Assembly: GCA_947500035.1 (NCBI GenBank)
Contig: CANMQP010000005.1
Span: 806,001-870,000 of the forward strand
Reading direction: 5' to 3'
Origin: an uncultured Kiloniellaceae bacterium
GTDB taxonomy: Bacteria; Pseudomonadota; Alphaproteobacteria; Kiloniellales; Kiloniellaceae
DNA length: 64,000 nucleotides
The position numbers and the translations under genes were made by a program. Positions 7,370 through 15,595 of the stretch are shown here, one piece after another. Below the pieces are notes generated by a model. The model searched no databases and was not told where the DNA came from. It was given only the letters and a program-made list of their open reading frames with translations. Positions within the stretch are counted from its first letter, which is position 1; the number at the start of each line of letters is the position of its first letter.

Positions 7370-8325
7370 GCGTAGTGCACCTTTCGCTCGACGAGATAAC
7401 GCTGCACCAGAGTGATGAAGAGGACGAACACCAGGAAGACGATCGTGATCGAAGCCCCCATCCCCATGAGGTTCTGTTTGATCGCCTTTTCGTAGATCGC
7501 ATACATCATGACGTAGGTCGTCTTGGATGGCCCACCGAAGGTCAGGGCTTCGACCGTATCGAAAACCTGAAAGGAACGGATCGAGGAGATGGTCACGACG
7601 AAAACCGTCGTCGGCCCCAGCATGGGCCAGGTCACCAGCCGGAACCGCTCCCAGGCACTGCGCGCGCCGTCCATCTCGGCGGCCTGCAGCAGCTCACGCG
7701 GGATGCCGGTCAGGCCCGCGAGATAGAGCACCATGTTGAAGCCGAAACCCTGCCAGATTCCGATGAAGCAGATGGTCCAGATCGCATAGTCCCGGTCGCG
7801 CAGCCAGAGAGGAAAATCATTGTTCGCGCAAGCATGCCCGTACCATGTCTCCGCGCCATTCACGAAGGGCAGCCAGCCCCAGTCGAATACCGACTGAACG
7901 AAGGTGCCGCACCCCGCGGCGAGTGTGTCGTTGACCATGCCGATGGTCGGATGCAGCGCAAATTCCCAGACGATGGCCATGGCCAACAGCGCCGCCATCA
8001 CCGGCAGAAAGAAAATCGTCTTATAGAGATCGCGCCCGAACCTCAGCGAGTTGATCAGCAGGGCCGCACCCAACCCGAGCGCCACGGAAACCGGCACCAC
8101 GGTCAACACGTAGATCGCCGTGGAGCGCAACATCTTGGTGTAGGTTGAGTGGCTCGCGATCTTCTCGTAGTTCTTTGTGCCGACCCAGCGCGCGCCGTCA
8201 TTCCCCAGGCTGTAATCGGTAAAGGACAGCCCGCCCGCAATCACAATCGGCGCTATCAGGATGACGAGCATCAGGATGACAGCTGGGGCAACGAACCAGA
8301 GGTGCGCTGAGCGATTGCCCATCAT
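7366..8325 (-). CDS. ABC transporter permease, UgpA/MalF type
   Basis: This 319-residue inner-membrane protein forms the other half of the pore. It opens with HLWFVAPAVILMLVILIAPI and has the EAA-loop sequence ELLQAAEMDGARSAWERFRL near residues 215-234. A long periplasmic insert around residues 137-178 contains two cysteines (AAGCG and GHACAN). The paired permease also has an extra Cys-bearing periplasmic segment, which is not a feature I expect from UgpA/UgpE. The gene overlaps both neighbours by four bases (ATGA junctions), so the importer genes are translationally coupled. Confidence 0.88.
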   Translation of the reverse strand: MMGNRSAHLWFVAPAVILMLVILIAPIVIAGGLSFTDYSLGNDGARWVGTKNYEKIASHSTYTKMLRSTAIYVLTVVPVSVALGLGAALLINSLRFGRDLYKTIFFLPVMAALLAMAIVWEFALHPTIGMVNDTLAAGCGTFVQSVFDWGWLPFVNGAETWYGHACANNDFPLWLRDRDYAIWTICFIGIWQGFGFNMVLYLAGLTGIPRELLQAAEMDGARSAWERFRLVTWPMLGPTTVFVVTISSIRSFQVFDTVEALTFGGPSKTTYVMMYAIYEKAIKQNLMGMGASITIVFLVFVLFITLVQRYLVERKVHYA

Positions 8326-9482
8326 GCGACCTCACGCGCGACGTTGAGCGGTTCTTCGAAATGCAGACGTTCGCCAGCGTGATCGAAAATCATGGCCGCG
8401 CCCCGACGCTGTCCGACCCGTACCCTGTCGCCCATGGCGAGATGGGCGGCGGCATCCGGATCAGAGCGAACGGTCAGGGTTTCGCGCCCGTCATTCACGC
8501 TCAGGTGCAGGAAGATGTCCGAGCCCAGGTTCTCGAAACTGCGAACGTCCGCGGTCACGATTTCCTCGCCCTCCGCGACCCCGGCGATAGTCAGGTGTTC
8601 GGGCCGAAGGCCAACGGTGATTTCCTGCGGCGCGGCCGATACGCTCCGCTCGAGGTTTTTACCAAAGAGCGTGACCCGACCGGAGGAATCCAGACCGCCC
8701 TTCAGAAGGTTGATTTTCGGGCTTCCCACGAATTCGGCGACACGCCGGTTCGCCGGGTTAGCATAGATCCGTGACGGCGTATCGAGCTGCAGGATCTCAC
8801 CACCCATCATCACGGCCATGCGGGTCGACATGGTCAGGGCTTCCGCCTGGTCGTGGGTCACGTAGATGAAGGTGGACGCCAACCGGCGGTGCAGATCGCT
8901 CAGTTCGGTGCGCATGTGAACCCGCAGGGCCGCATCCAGGTTCGACAGAGGTTCGTCCATCAGAAAAGCGACGGGACGCCGGACCATAGCGCGCCCAAGC
9001 GCGGCCCGCTGTCGCTGACCGCCCGAGAGCTGGCCGGGCTTACGCGCCAGCAGCGGCTCGATCTTGAGGACCTCAGCTGTCTCCGCGACCGCCTGCGACA
9101 TGGTCTTCATCTTCCCGGCGGCGCCGGGAAGAAAACGCCCGAGCAGCGGCAAACGCTGTGCAACGCTCAGGTCCCGCAGGCGTAAGGGCGTCATCATGTT
9201 TTCTTTGACAGTCAGATGCGGATAGAGCGCGTAGGACTGGAACACCATGGCCAGGTCCCGGTCGCTGGCGCGTACACCGTCCACCAGGCGCTCGCCGATA
9301 CGGACCGTGCCGCTGTTTTGGGCTTCGAGCCCGGCGATGATTCGCAGCAGGGTCGACTTGCCACAGCCTGACGGTCCGACCAGCGTCAGGAACTCCCCGT
9401 CCCTGATCTCCAGGTCGATGCCTTTCAGAACCTTTTCCTGTGAAAAAGACTTTTCAATGCGCGAAAGGACAATATTGGCCAC
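8322..9482 (-). CDS. ABC transporter ATP-binding protein, UgpC/MalK type
   Basis: The 386-residue ATPase energises the importer. Walker A (GPSGCGKST), signature (LSGGQRQR), Walker B (VAFLMDEP) and the switch His (YVTHDQ) are all visible, and a C-terminal OB/TOBE region follows, as in MalK and UgpC. The GTG at 9482 was chosen because it yields the canonical ANIVLSRIEKSF N-terminus, has a GGGAGAG ribosome site, and avoids an upstream extension that would run into the divergent LysR gene. It is the first gene of the minus-strand operon. A dyad that may bind the LysR protein lies in its upstream region. Confidence 0.92.
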   Translation of the reverse strand: MANIVLSRIEKSFSQEKVLKGIDLEIRDGEFLTLVGPSGCGKSTLLRIIAGLEAQNSGTVRIGERLVDGVRASDRDLAMVFQSYALYPHLTVKENMMTPLRLRDLSVAQRLPLLGRFLPGAAGKMKTMSQAVAETAEVLKIEPLLARKPGQLSGGQRQRAALGRAMVRRPVAFLMDEPLSNLDAALRVHMRTELSDLHRRLASTFIYVTHDQAEALTMSTRMAVMMGGEILQLDTPSRIYANPANRRVAEFVGSPKINLLKGGLDSSGRVTLFGKNLERSVSAAPQEITVGLRPEHLTIAGVAEGEEIVTADVRSFENLGSDIFLHLSVNDGRETLTVRSDPDAAAHLAMGDRVRVGQRRGAAMIFDHAGERLHFEEPLNVAREVA

Positions 9483-9554
9483 GCCCTCTCTCCCCCAAAA
9501 CCATCTCGATGGACTCGGGTTTAACAAAAGAAATTTACGTGCGTGTGACGTGAT

Positions 9555-9569
9555 ATTAGCCGCACTAAT
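9555..9569. promoter_or_regulatory. Candidate LysR-type operator between importer and regulator
   Basis: ATTAG CCGCA CTAAT is a perfect 5-5-5 dyad and contains a T-N11-A core typical of LysR-family sites. It lies in the 146-bp divergent region between the importer ATPase start (9482) and the LysR start (9629). Binding is inferred only. Confidence 0.5.
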
Positions 9570-9628
9570 GTAACACTTAGCCGCTATGGATAGAGGGACC
9601 GGCCCGTCTTCACGCAGGACCTGAAGCA

Positions 9629-10513
9629 ATGAGACCAAGCCCCTATCAGATCACCGCCTTCACCCATGCGGCGCGGGAAAAATCTTTTTCCAAGGCCGCA
9701 GGCGTTTTAGGTGTGACGCAGTCCTCGATTACCCAGCATGTGGCGAAACTGGAGCGCCTGATGGGCACACAGTTGCTGGTGCGGCGGCGCGAAGGCCTGG
9801 AATTGACCAGGGCCGGGCAGGATCTTTTCGCGGTCTCCGACCGGCTGCGCACCCTGGAACAACTGATCGCCGAGAAGATCGACGACTACAGCGAGCTCTC
9901 CGCCGGAAACCTGCGCATCATCGCCAACGCCCCCCGCCCGGCCCTGCCCGCCATCGCCCGCTACAGTGCGCTCTATCCCCAGGTTCAGATCGAGTTCTCG
10001 CTGGCAAGCTGGACCATGGCCATGCAGAAGCTGCGCGAACGGGAGGTGGAAATCGCGGTCATCGTCTCGCCGGAACGCAGCGACGATCTCTTCATCCGCA
10101 ATATCGGCATCTCCCGCTACAAGGCCTTCGTGCGCAAAGACCACCCCATCGCAAAGCGCAAAAAAATAGACTTGAGGGATCTCGCCGACGAAATCCTCAT
10201 CCTTCCTGAAGACGGTTCCCTGACCCAGAAACTGATCAGCGCCAAGGCCAAAAAACTCGGCATCACCTTCTCCCGCCTGATCAAGACCACCAGCTTTCCG
10301 GTGGTCAAGGAAGCCATCCTCCACGGCGTCGGCATAGGGCTCATGCTGGAAGACGGCCAGTTTCCGTCGAACCACCTGGCCGCCGTCGAGGTCGAGGAAA
10401 TGAACGAGGCCCACAGCCTCTGCGTCGTGACCCCTGCCGATAAGAAGGATTTACGGCTGGTGAAGAGCTTCTTTAATGTCGTTGTCGATGGGTCTTATGG
10501 GGAGATGGGTTAA
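9629..10513 (+). CDS. LysR family transcriptional regulator
   Basis: The 294-residue protein has an N-terminal winged helix-turn-helix (about residues 5-64, with SFSKAAGVLGVTQSSITQHV) followed by a LysR effector-binding domain. It is transcribed divergently from the Ugp-like importer operon, the classical arrangement for a LysR regulator and its target. The shared upstream region holds a T-N11-A dyad at 9555-9569. It most likely controls the importer and perhaps the phosphoesterase in response to the imported compound or a breakdown product. The effector cannot be read from sequence. Confidence 0.9.
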   Translation: MRPSPYQITAFTHAAREKSFSKAAGVLGVTQSSITQHVAKLERLMGTQLLVRRREGLELTRAGQDLFAVSDRLRTLEQLIAEKIDDYSELSAGNLRIIANAPRPALPAIARYSALYPQVQIEFSLASWTMAMQKLREREVEIAVIVSPERSDDLFIRNIGISRYKAFVRKDHPIAKRKKIDLRDLADEILILPEDGSLTQKLISAKAKKLGITFSRLIKTTSFPVVKEAILHGVGIGLMLEDGQFPSNHLAAVEVEEMNEAHSLCVVTPADKKDLRLVKSFFNVVVDGSYGEMG

Positions 10514-10657
10514 ACCTGCGTTCCAGAGCAGCTTCGTGTCTCTGGCCATCCGTCGGCGTCAACGCTGCGAACAACGCCGGACAAAAAGTGAAAGTCTCAT
10601 GCGCTATGTCCGTTAACTCGGATTTGGGCTGCGCGTGTACCAGGTTAATGAGAAACT

Positions 10658-11857
10658 CTAATGGTTTGTTTCAGTTGCGAAAGGGAAAGCGCGTCGGTCA
10701 AGGGCCTCTCTCAGCGTGTCGTTTACCCACGCATTCGCCGCAATCATGTCATCAAGCGAGCCTGCCTCGGACCATTCCATGACTCGCGAGGGGCCATAGA
10801 ATTGGAAGTCCGATAAAAGTTCGTGTTTCAGGTGCATGAGGAGAACGTTCATGGCCGGGTCCTCGGCCACCGCGAGGACCGCGCGCGCCCAAAGCCGGGC
10901 ATGCTCACGAATCTGGGCATTGATCTTTGCGATTGAGCGGGGGTGCTCGAATGACGTGCCGTTCATGATGAGGCTCGTCAGAACGCGGCCGCTTCCGCCG
11001 TCCGAACTTGGAGCCGGAACATCCATCAACGCTGCGATCGTCGGCGCAACATCAATGCTTTCGGCATAGTCGATCTCTGTTGCGGCTAGAATCCCCGGGC
11101 CGTCGAAGACGATGGGAGTCCGTGCGCTTTCAGGATCGAGATCCAGGTGCCATCCATGGGGCGACTGTCCGTCACCCATCAACACGAAAAGCGTGCTGTC
11201 CAGTTCACCGCGACTGGACAGGAACTCACGCAGCCGCTCTATCTGACGATCCGCGTTTCGGAGCGCCGTGCCGTAGGGAGAATTCGACGCAAAAACGTCC
11301 TGCGACCACGGGTCATCCGATAGGTTCTGGGCTGATTGCAGCCGGCCGGCGTTACCTGTTTCCTGCAACATAATACGTGCAAAGAGGACATCGCCCTCTT
11401 GCTCAAATGTCTTGATGTAAAAGTCGACCAGTGCTGCGTCGGCGACGTTGCCGCGCGTCAGCGTGTAGTCGAAGCCATCGTTTAGGGAGCGGTATGACCT
11501 GCTGCCGGCAGCATGCAAAGTGATCCCGTCGTTGACGAAGCTATGTTGCAGATAGACTGGCCGTTCGCTGAGAAAGACGGTACCGGCCATAGCCATCACG
11601 TTTGGAAACGATGTGGTGTGCCAGTCGCCGTAGACCCCGATCGTCGGATGGGCGGGAAACGGCATCACCCCTTCCCTGACGCTTGCGCCCCGCGCCCGCA
11701 TCGCGGCAAGCGTTCGAAGCTCAAACCGGGCTATGGCGTCAGGGTGAAGACCGTCGATATACAGCATGATCACACGCTCCGGCTTCGTATCAGCGTTTGC
11801 CTGTCCCGCAATGAACATCGTAAGCGTAATCACGAGAATTGATCGTAGCATCGTCAT
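10658..11857 (-). CDS. Secreted alkaline phosphatase-superfamily protein
   Basis: The 399-residue protein starts with a Sec signal peptide ending at IAGQANA and should be periplasmic. It belongs to the alkaline phosphatase/phosphodiesterase/sulfatase superfamily: the first metal ligand is in MLYIDGLHPDAI, a second metal site is in LMGDGQSPHGWH, and a further His lies in PHGWHLD. The nucleophile is probably a Thr in the PAHPTIGVYG region, as in nucleotide pyrophosphatase/phosphodiesterases. A sulfatase role is less likely because no CxPSR formylglycine motif is seen. It lies 56 bp downstream of the hydrolase gene at 11914 and is probably co-transcribed with it. The substrate is unknown. Confidence 0.75.
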   Translation of the reverse strand: MTMLRSILVITLTMFIAGQANADTKPERVIMLYIDGLHPDAIARFELRTLAAMRARGASVREGVMPFPAHPTIGVYGDWHTTSFPNVMAMAGTVFLSERPVYLQHSFVNDGITLHAAGSRSYRSLNDGFDYTLTRGNVADAALVDFYIKTFEQEGDVLFARIMLQETGNAGRLQSAQNLSDDPWSQDVFASNSPYGTALRNADRQIERLREFLSSRGELDSTLFVLMGDGQSPHGWHLDLDPESARTPIVFDGPGILAATEIDYAESIDVAPTIAALMDVPAPSSDGGSGRVLTSLIMNGTSFEHPRSIAKINAQIREHARLWARAVLAVAEDPAMNVLLMHLKHELLSDFQFYGPSRVMEWSEAGSLDDMIAANAWVNDTLREALDRRAFPFATETNH

Positions 11858-11913
11858 GGATAAGCTCCGGTTTTGCGAATACGGCGAGAGAACTGCGATC
11901 GCCCGGCGACGAG

Positions 11914-12999
11914 CTATCTCTTCGCGCCGTTACCGCCTGCGGGATCATCGAGATGGCCATCTTCGAGGTAATCCGTCACGATTTTAAAAAATTCGTCGCG
12001 CCCTTCACCCGGCTCAAGGTGCACATAATGCGAGGCCCCCGGTAACCTGCGTAGAGTGACATCGCCTGCCTTCGACAAATCACGCGCCATGGTCTCAACG
12101 TCTGCCGGACGCGACCAAAAATCCTTTTCCGAACGCAGGATGAGAACGTTCGCGCGAATCATTCCAGCGTCATAGAGTGGTGCGTCATTGACCGCTTTCA
12201 GCGTATCTGCAATCGGGCCGGAGGGATGGCGGAAAGTGGCGGGGTCGCGCTCTGCCGCAGTCGGATCACCCTCCATCGCCAACTCGACATAGCGCTTCAC
12301 AAAGGCCTCGCTGATCCCTTGAGCTTCAGTCCAGCGGCCGACGAGACTCAGGGCATCGGAGAGACGATAAGCACCGAATTTCTCGTAGTTGAACGTGGCG
12401 GGCGCACCGTGCACAGCGAAGTTCTCCGTCAGGCGCCATTCGCCCTCGCCGCCATAGACGGAATTGTAAAACACCAGATAGTCGATGGAACCCGGGTGCG
12501 CGGCTTCGGTCGCGGCGAGCCAGTGTGAACCCGTAGCCCATCCCATTGCGCCGATGGGCTCATTCGCATGGCGGGCGGAGATTTCGTCCAACACGGCCTT
12601 GACGTCCTGAACCGCAACCGCAGTCGATACAGCCGGGGGAGAGGCGAAGCGGTCGCCGGTCATGGAGGCCGGGAAGTCCGAGCGGCCATAGCCGCGCAGA
12701 TCCGCGATGTAGACGGTGTGGCCGACTTCGGCCAGATCCTCGGCAAGCGACACCTCACCGACATCCACATCAAACGAAGCAACTCCGCCGACCCTTGCGC
12801 CATGCAAGAGCAGCACCGGGCCGCGCCGGTTCTGTGCGCTCACATCTTCGACCTGCCTCACAAAGAGTTCGATTCCTGGTGAGGAGGTCAACTTAAAGTC
12901 GGTCCGTGTGACCTCCGCAGCGACCGGACAAACGAACCCGACTGCGACAAGCGCGGCAACGGACGATTGGATTTTGATTTTGGATTTCGATCTTGGCAT
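11914..12999 (-). CDS. Secreted alpha/beta-hydrolase fold protein lacking the Ser nucleophile
   Basis: The 361-residue protein carries a signal peptide (VAALVAVGFVCPVAA) and an alpha/beta-hydrolase domain with the oxyanion strand VLLLHGARVGG. At the nucleophile elbow, where G-x-S-x-G is expected, the sequence reads GWATG (codons GGA TGG GCT ACG GGT), so the catalytic Ser is Ala. The acid (RSEKDFW) and His (GASHYVHLEP) remain. A single T-to-G change would restore the common GWSTG. It may be a recently inactivated enzyme or a binding protein. The ATG at 12999 has GGAGA nine bases upstream and avoids an N-terminal extension into the promoter. The LysR gene at 13117 is divergent. Confidence 0.8.
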   Translation of the reverse strand: MPRSKSKIKIQSSVAALVAVGFVCPVAAEVTRTDFKLTSSPGIELFVRQVEDVSAQNRRGPVLLLHGARVGGVASFDVDVGEVSLAEDLAEVGHTVYIADLRGYGRSDFPASMTGDRFASPPAVSTAVAVQDVKAVLDEISARHANEPIGAMGWATGSHWLAATEAAHPGSIDYLVFYNSVYGGEGEWRLTENFAVHGAPATFNYEKFGAYRLSDALSLVGRWTEAQGISEAFVKRYVELAMEGDPTAAERDPATFRHPSGPIADTLKAVNDAPLYDAGMIRANVLILRSEKDFWSRPADVETMARDLSKAGDVTLRRLPGASHYVHLEPGEGRDEFFKIVTDYLEDGHLDDPAGGNGAKR

Positions 13000-13058
13000 T
13001 TGGCTTTTCTCCGAGCGGTTTGCAGTTGCTACGGAGATGGACAGCAAATCGATCTGAA

Positions 13059-13082
13059 GATAATACTATATTCATCATTATC
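13059..13082. promoter_or_regulatory. Candidate operator, inverted repeat GATAAT-N12-ATTATC
   Basis: Perfect six-base arms flank an AT-rich 12-base spacer in the 117-bp divergent region between the hydrolase start (12999) and the LysR start (13117). An outer GATC pair extends the symmetry. The position suits a site bound by the LysR protein that controls both directions; this is inference. Confidence 0.45.
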
Positions 13083-13116
13083 GATCCTTTTTAAGTATCG
13101 CTATGAGTTTGCAGCT

Positions 13117-13968
13117 ATGGCGCGTTCCGCACTCGATCATAGGGTCCTCCGTCAGTTTCTCGCCGTCGCCGAAGCCGGCTCGGTTCGCGGAGGTGCCGCA
13201 AAGCTGAACATTTCACAGCCGCCTCTGACACAGGCAATCAAACGCCTGGAAAATGACCTGGGTCTCACTCTTTTTGAACGCCTGCCCAAGGGCATGGCTT
13301 TGACCAGCGCAGGCCGGGTCCTGGTGGAGGAAGCCATGGACCTGCTCGCTCGGCTTGATCGTGCCCAGAGCCGTGTCAGGCGTGCGCTCGAAGCCAATCC
13401 TCTCATAAGGATTGGCTTCGTCAGTGCCGCGTTGAACGGGGCGTTGCAAGAGTTACTGTTATCGATTGAAGGACGGCCGACTGATCTGACGGAGATGACG
13501 ACCCCCGAACAGCAGGCCGCGCTTATCGAAGGACGGATCGACGTCGGCATACTGCATCCACCGATTGACGTGAAGGACGTGCCGCAGCGCTCGCTGGGGC
13601 GGGATCCCTTCCTGGCTGCTCTACCGGATCATCATGCCCTGGCCGACCGCGCAGCGATCTCTTTTGCCGAGATCGCTGCAGACCCCTTCGTTCTGTTCCC
13701 GCGCGAACAAGGGCCGTCGCTGATGGGCACGATCGAACGCCTTGCTTTCGAACACAACGTCACCTTGCACGTGGCCGCGAGTGCACCGCGCGTTCATTCA
13801 CAACTCGCGATCGTTGCAGGAGGTATCGGCGTTGGACTTGTCATGGCAAGCACGGCGAAGGCTCTGCAATTCCAGGGCGTCCGCTTCGTAGAAATCTCCG
13901 ACACGAAAGATCGTCTTTTTACCGAACTCGTGATCGTCGGTGACGCAGACCTGATAGCCTTGGATTAA
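13117..13968 (+). CDS. LysR family transcriptional regulator
   Basis: The 283-residue regulator has an N-terminal helix-turn-helix (about residues 6-65, with GSVRGGAAKLNISQPPLTQAI) and a C-terminal effector domain. The ATG at 13117 starts four residues before the canonical DHRVLRQFLAVAE segment; an upstream in-frame extension to 12967 would overlap the divergent signal-peptide gene and is not credible. Its divergent placement from the two secreted hydrolase-like genes suggests it regulates them. The inverted repeat at 13059-13082 is a possible binding site. The effector is unknown. Confidence 0.88.
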   Translation: MARSALDHRVLRQFLAVAEAGSVRGGAAKLNISQPPLTQAIKRLENDLGLTLFERLPKGMALTSAGRVLVEEAMDLLARLDRAQSRVRRALEANPLIRIGFVSAALNGALQELLLSIEGRPTDLTEMTTPEQQAALIEGRIDVGILHPPIDVKDVPQRSLGRDPFLAALPDHHALADRAAISFAEIAADPFVLFPREQGPSLMGTIERLAFEHNVTLHVAASAPRVHSQLAIVAGGIGVGLVMASTAKALQFQGVRFVEISDTKDRLFTELVIVGDADLIALD

Positions 13969-14036
13969 CGAGGAATCAGCCAGCCGGGTCTCTCGGCAAA
14001 CGCCGCACGACAGCATCCATCGCGCCGAAAACAATC

Positions 14037-14064
14037 GCCTCGCCTTGTGCGAGGCTTATCATTT
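14037..14064 (+). terminator. Possible weak terminator after the LysR gene
   Basis: GCCTCGC (14037-14043) pairs perfectly with GCGAGGC (14049-14055) over a five-base loop and is followed by TTATCATTT. The T-run is interrupted, so termination is uncertain. Confidence 0.4.
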
Positions 14065-14079
14065 CGGGAGGGTTTACTA

Positions 14080-14544
14080 TTAAGAGCTTACGCCCAATGT
14101 GATGGCCAGCGTGATGAGACCGAGACCCCAACCGATCAAAACTAGCGTCAGCTTTTCGCGGAAAGTTGCTTTTACGCGAGCGTCATTCTCTATCCGCGCA
14201 CGCTCCCCAAGCTCAGCTGTGAACAGATATAGGCGCTCATTATCATTCAGATGATGCGTTTTGAGGTGTGTTTCTAGGTGGTAAGTCAGTGGCTCACCAA
14301 CCCACCCACGCAGTTCGTGATGCGAAATCTTAGAAATTACCCGGCATAGCTCGTTGAACTCGGCCTTCTTCTCAGGACTGTCTAGCTTCATGAGATAGTC
14401 GATGTTAAGTGGCGCTATGTTTAGTGCTTCACCACTAACCTCAAAAGGCGCTTGTGGTGGGAGCATTCCAGCCCCGTCCGCCTTTATTTCGCCAGTCAAT
14501 TTGGAGTCAATTTCATCTTGAGGAGAGTTGCATACCTTTGGCAC
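14080..14544 (-). CDS. Hypothetical protein with C-terminal membrane anchor
   Basis: I do not recognise this 154-residue protein. It is mostly soluble and charged with a single hydrophobic segment at the extreme C-terminus (LVLIGWGLGLITLAITLGV), so it would be tail-anchored with the bulk in the cytosol. The start is taken as a GTG at 14544; internal ATG codons are possible. Its base composition looks less GC-rich than its neighbours, and it lies next to the 3' end of the tRNA-Arg gene, a common landing site for integrating elements. It could be the remnant of a horizontally acquired segment. No integrase or flanking repeat is seen. Confidence 0.5.
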   Translation of the reverse strand: MPKVCNSPQDEIDSKLTGEIKADGAGMLPPQAPFEVSGEALNIAPLNIDYLMKLDSPEKKAEFNELCRVISKISHHELRGWVGEPLTYHLETHLKTHHLNDNERLYLFTAELGERARIENDARVKATFREKLTLVLIGWGLGLITLAITLGVSS

Positions 14545-14603
14545 GTAACGGGCACATAGTCGAACTACGCTATTTCTCTAAATACACTAAGCAATTGGAA
14601 AAA

Positions 14604-14680
<77 letters not shown>

Positions 14681-14838
14681 ATCGGGGAGCCGTGAACCGG
14701 CTCTTTGGTGGATTTCTTCTTATGGCAGATTTCGGGGCTTTAGGGCAACTCCCGGTGTGAAGTCCCTCAAACGCCCGGAAAAGGTCAGAAATGAGTCGTT
14801 AAAACCAGCAAAGGGTGACGGCTCGCCTGGGCCAGTGG

Positions 14839-15144
14839 CTAGTGAGTCCAGCGGCCAGTCCGCTTGAAGGCGAAGTTATCCGCATAGGCCTTGGGCGATA
14901 CCTTGCGCTCCCGCGGCTGCTCCAGAGTGTACATGTAGCCCTTGCGCTGCGCATAGGCGATGGCTTCGTCTTTGCTATCGAACCAGAGGCGCAACTGGGT
15001 TTTGGTGTCCGCCGATGAGGTCCAGCCCATCAGGGGTTCGACCTGACGCGCGGTTTCCGGCTCGAACTCGACGACCCAGCGGTCAGCACGAGCACGGCCC
15101 GACTGCATTGCGGTTTTGGGAGGCTGAAAGATACGCACCTGCAT
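14839..15144 (-). CDS. NADH dehydrogenase (complex I) accessory subunit, NDUFS4/18 kDa family
   Basis: The 101-residue protein matches the ETC complex I subunit conserved region found in mitochondrial NDUFS4 and its alphaproteobacterial homologues. The start MQVRIFQPPKTAMQSGRA and the core WVVEFEP...LMGWTSSADT...LWFDSKDEAIAYAQRKG, followed by YADNF, are diagnostic. It should be a peripheral stabilising subunit on the N-module of complex I, at the cytosolic side of the inner membrane. The ATG at 15144 was chosen because the family begins with this motif; the longer reading frame adds an unrelated leader. In alphaproteobacteria the gene often lies apart from the nuo operon, as here between two tRNA genes. 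Confidence 0.92.
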   Translation of the reverse strand: MQVRIFQPPKTAMQSGRARADRWVVEFEPETARQVEPLMGWTSSADTKTQLRLWFDSKDEAIAYAQRKGYMYTLEQPRERKVSPKAYADNFAFKRTGRWTH

Positions 15145-15375
15145 CGAAATGTCCTTCGCACTAACTGCTATGACCAACTGCATCAGGGCCCTTTTGGGCG
15201 CAGAATCTAACGAATGCACCAACTTAACCCAGCAATCTCTATGCCGGGTTAATCCGTCATCCGCTTGGAATTTAGAGTGATTCAGGGTCCGGGGTCCAGC
15301 GCGGCTGCAGTTTTGAACGCCCAGAAAGCGAACCGCCCACCAAAACCGGCGAAAAAAGACCCACCGATGTTTTGA

Positions 15376-15452
<77 letters not shown>

Positions 15453-15595
15453 ACAGCGCGGAACCTAAGACTTCTTTCTGACGATGGCAACCAGATTGAG
15501 CGTCTTTCGTGCAAAAAACACAGCCCCATCTCTCAGGCATCGGAGAAGTTCATAAAAAGCAGCAAAAGAGGCAGTTAATAAACTGTTTTAATTGA

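Noticed and set aside
6404-7375. Plus-strand frame of 323 codons rich in Asp, His and Glu
   Set aside because: It is antisense to the permease gene; the charged composition is what a hydrophobic gene gives on the opposite strand.
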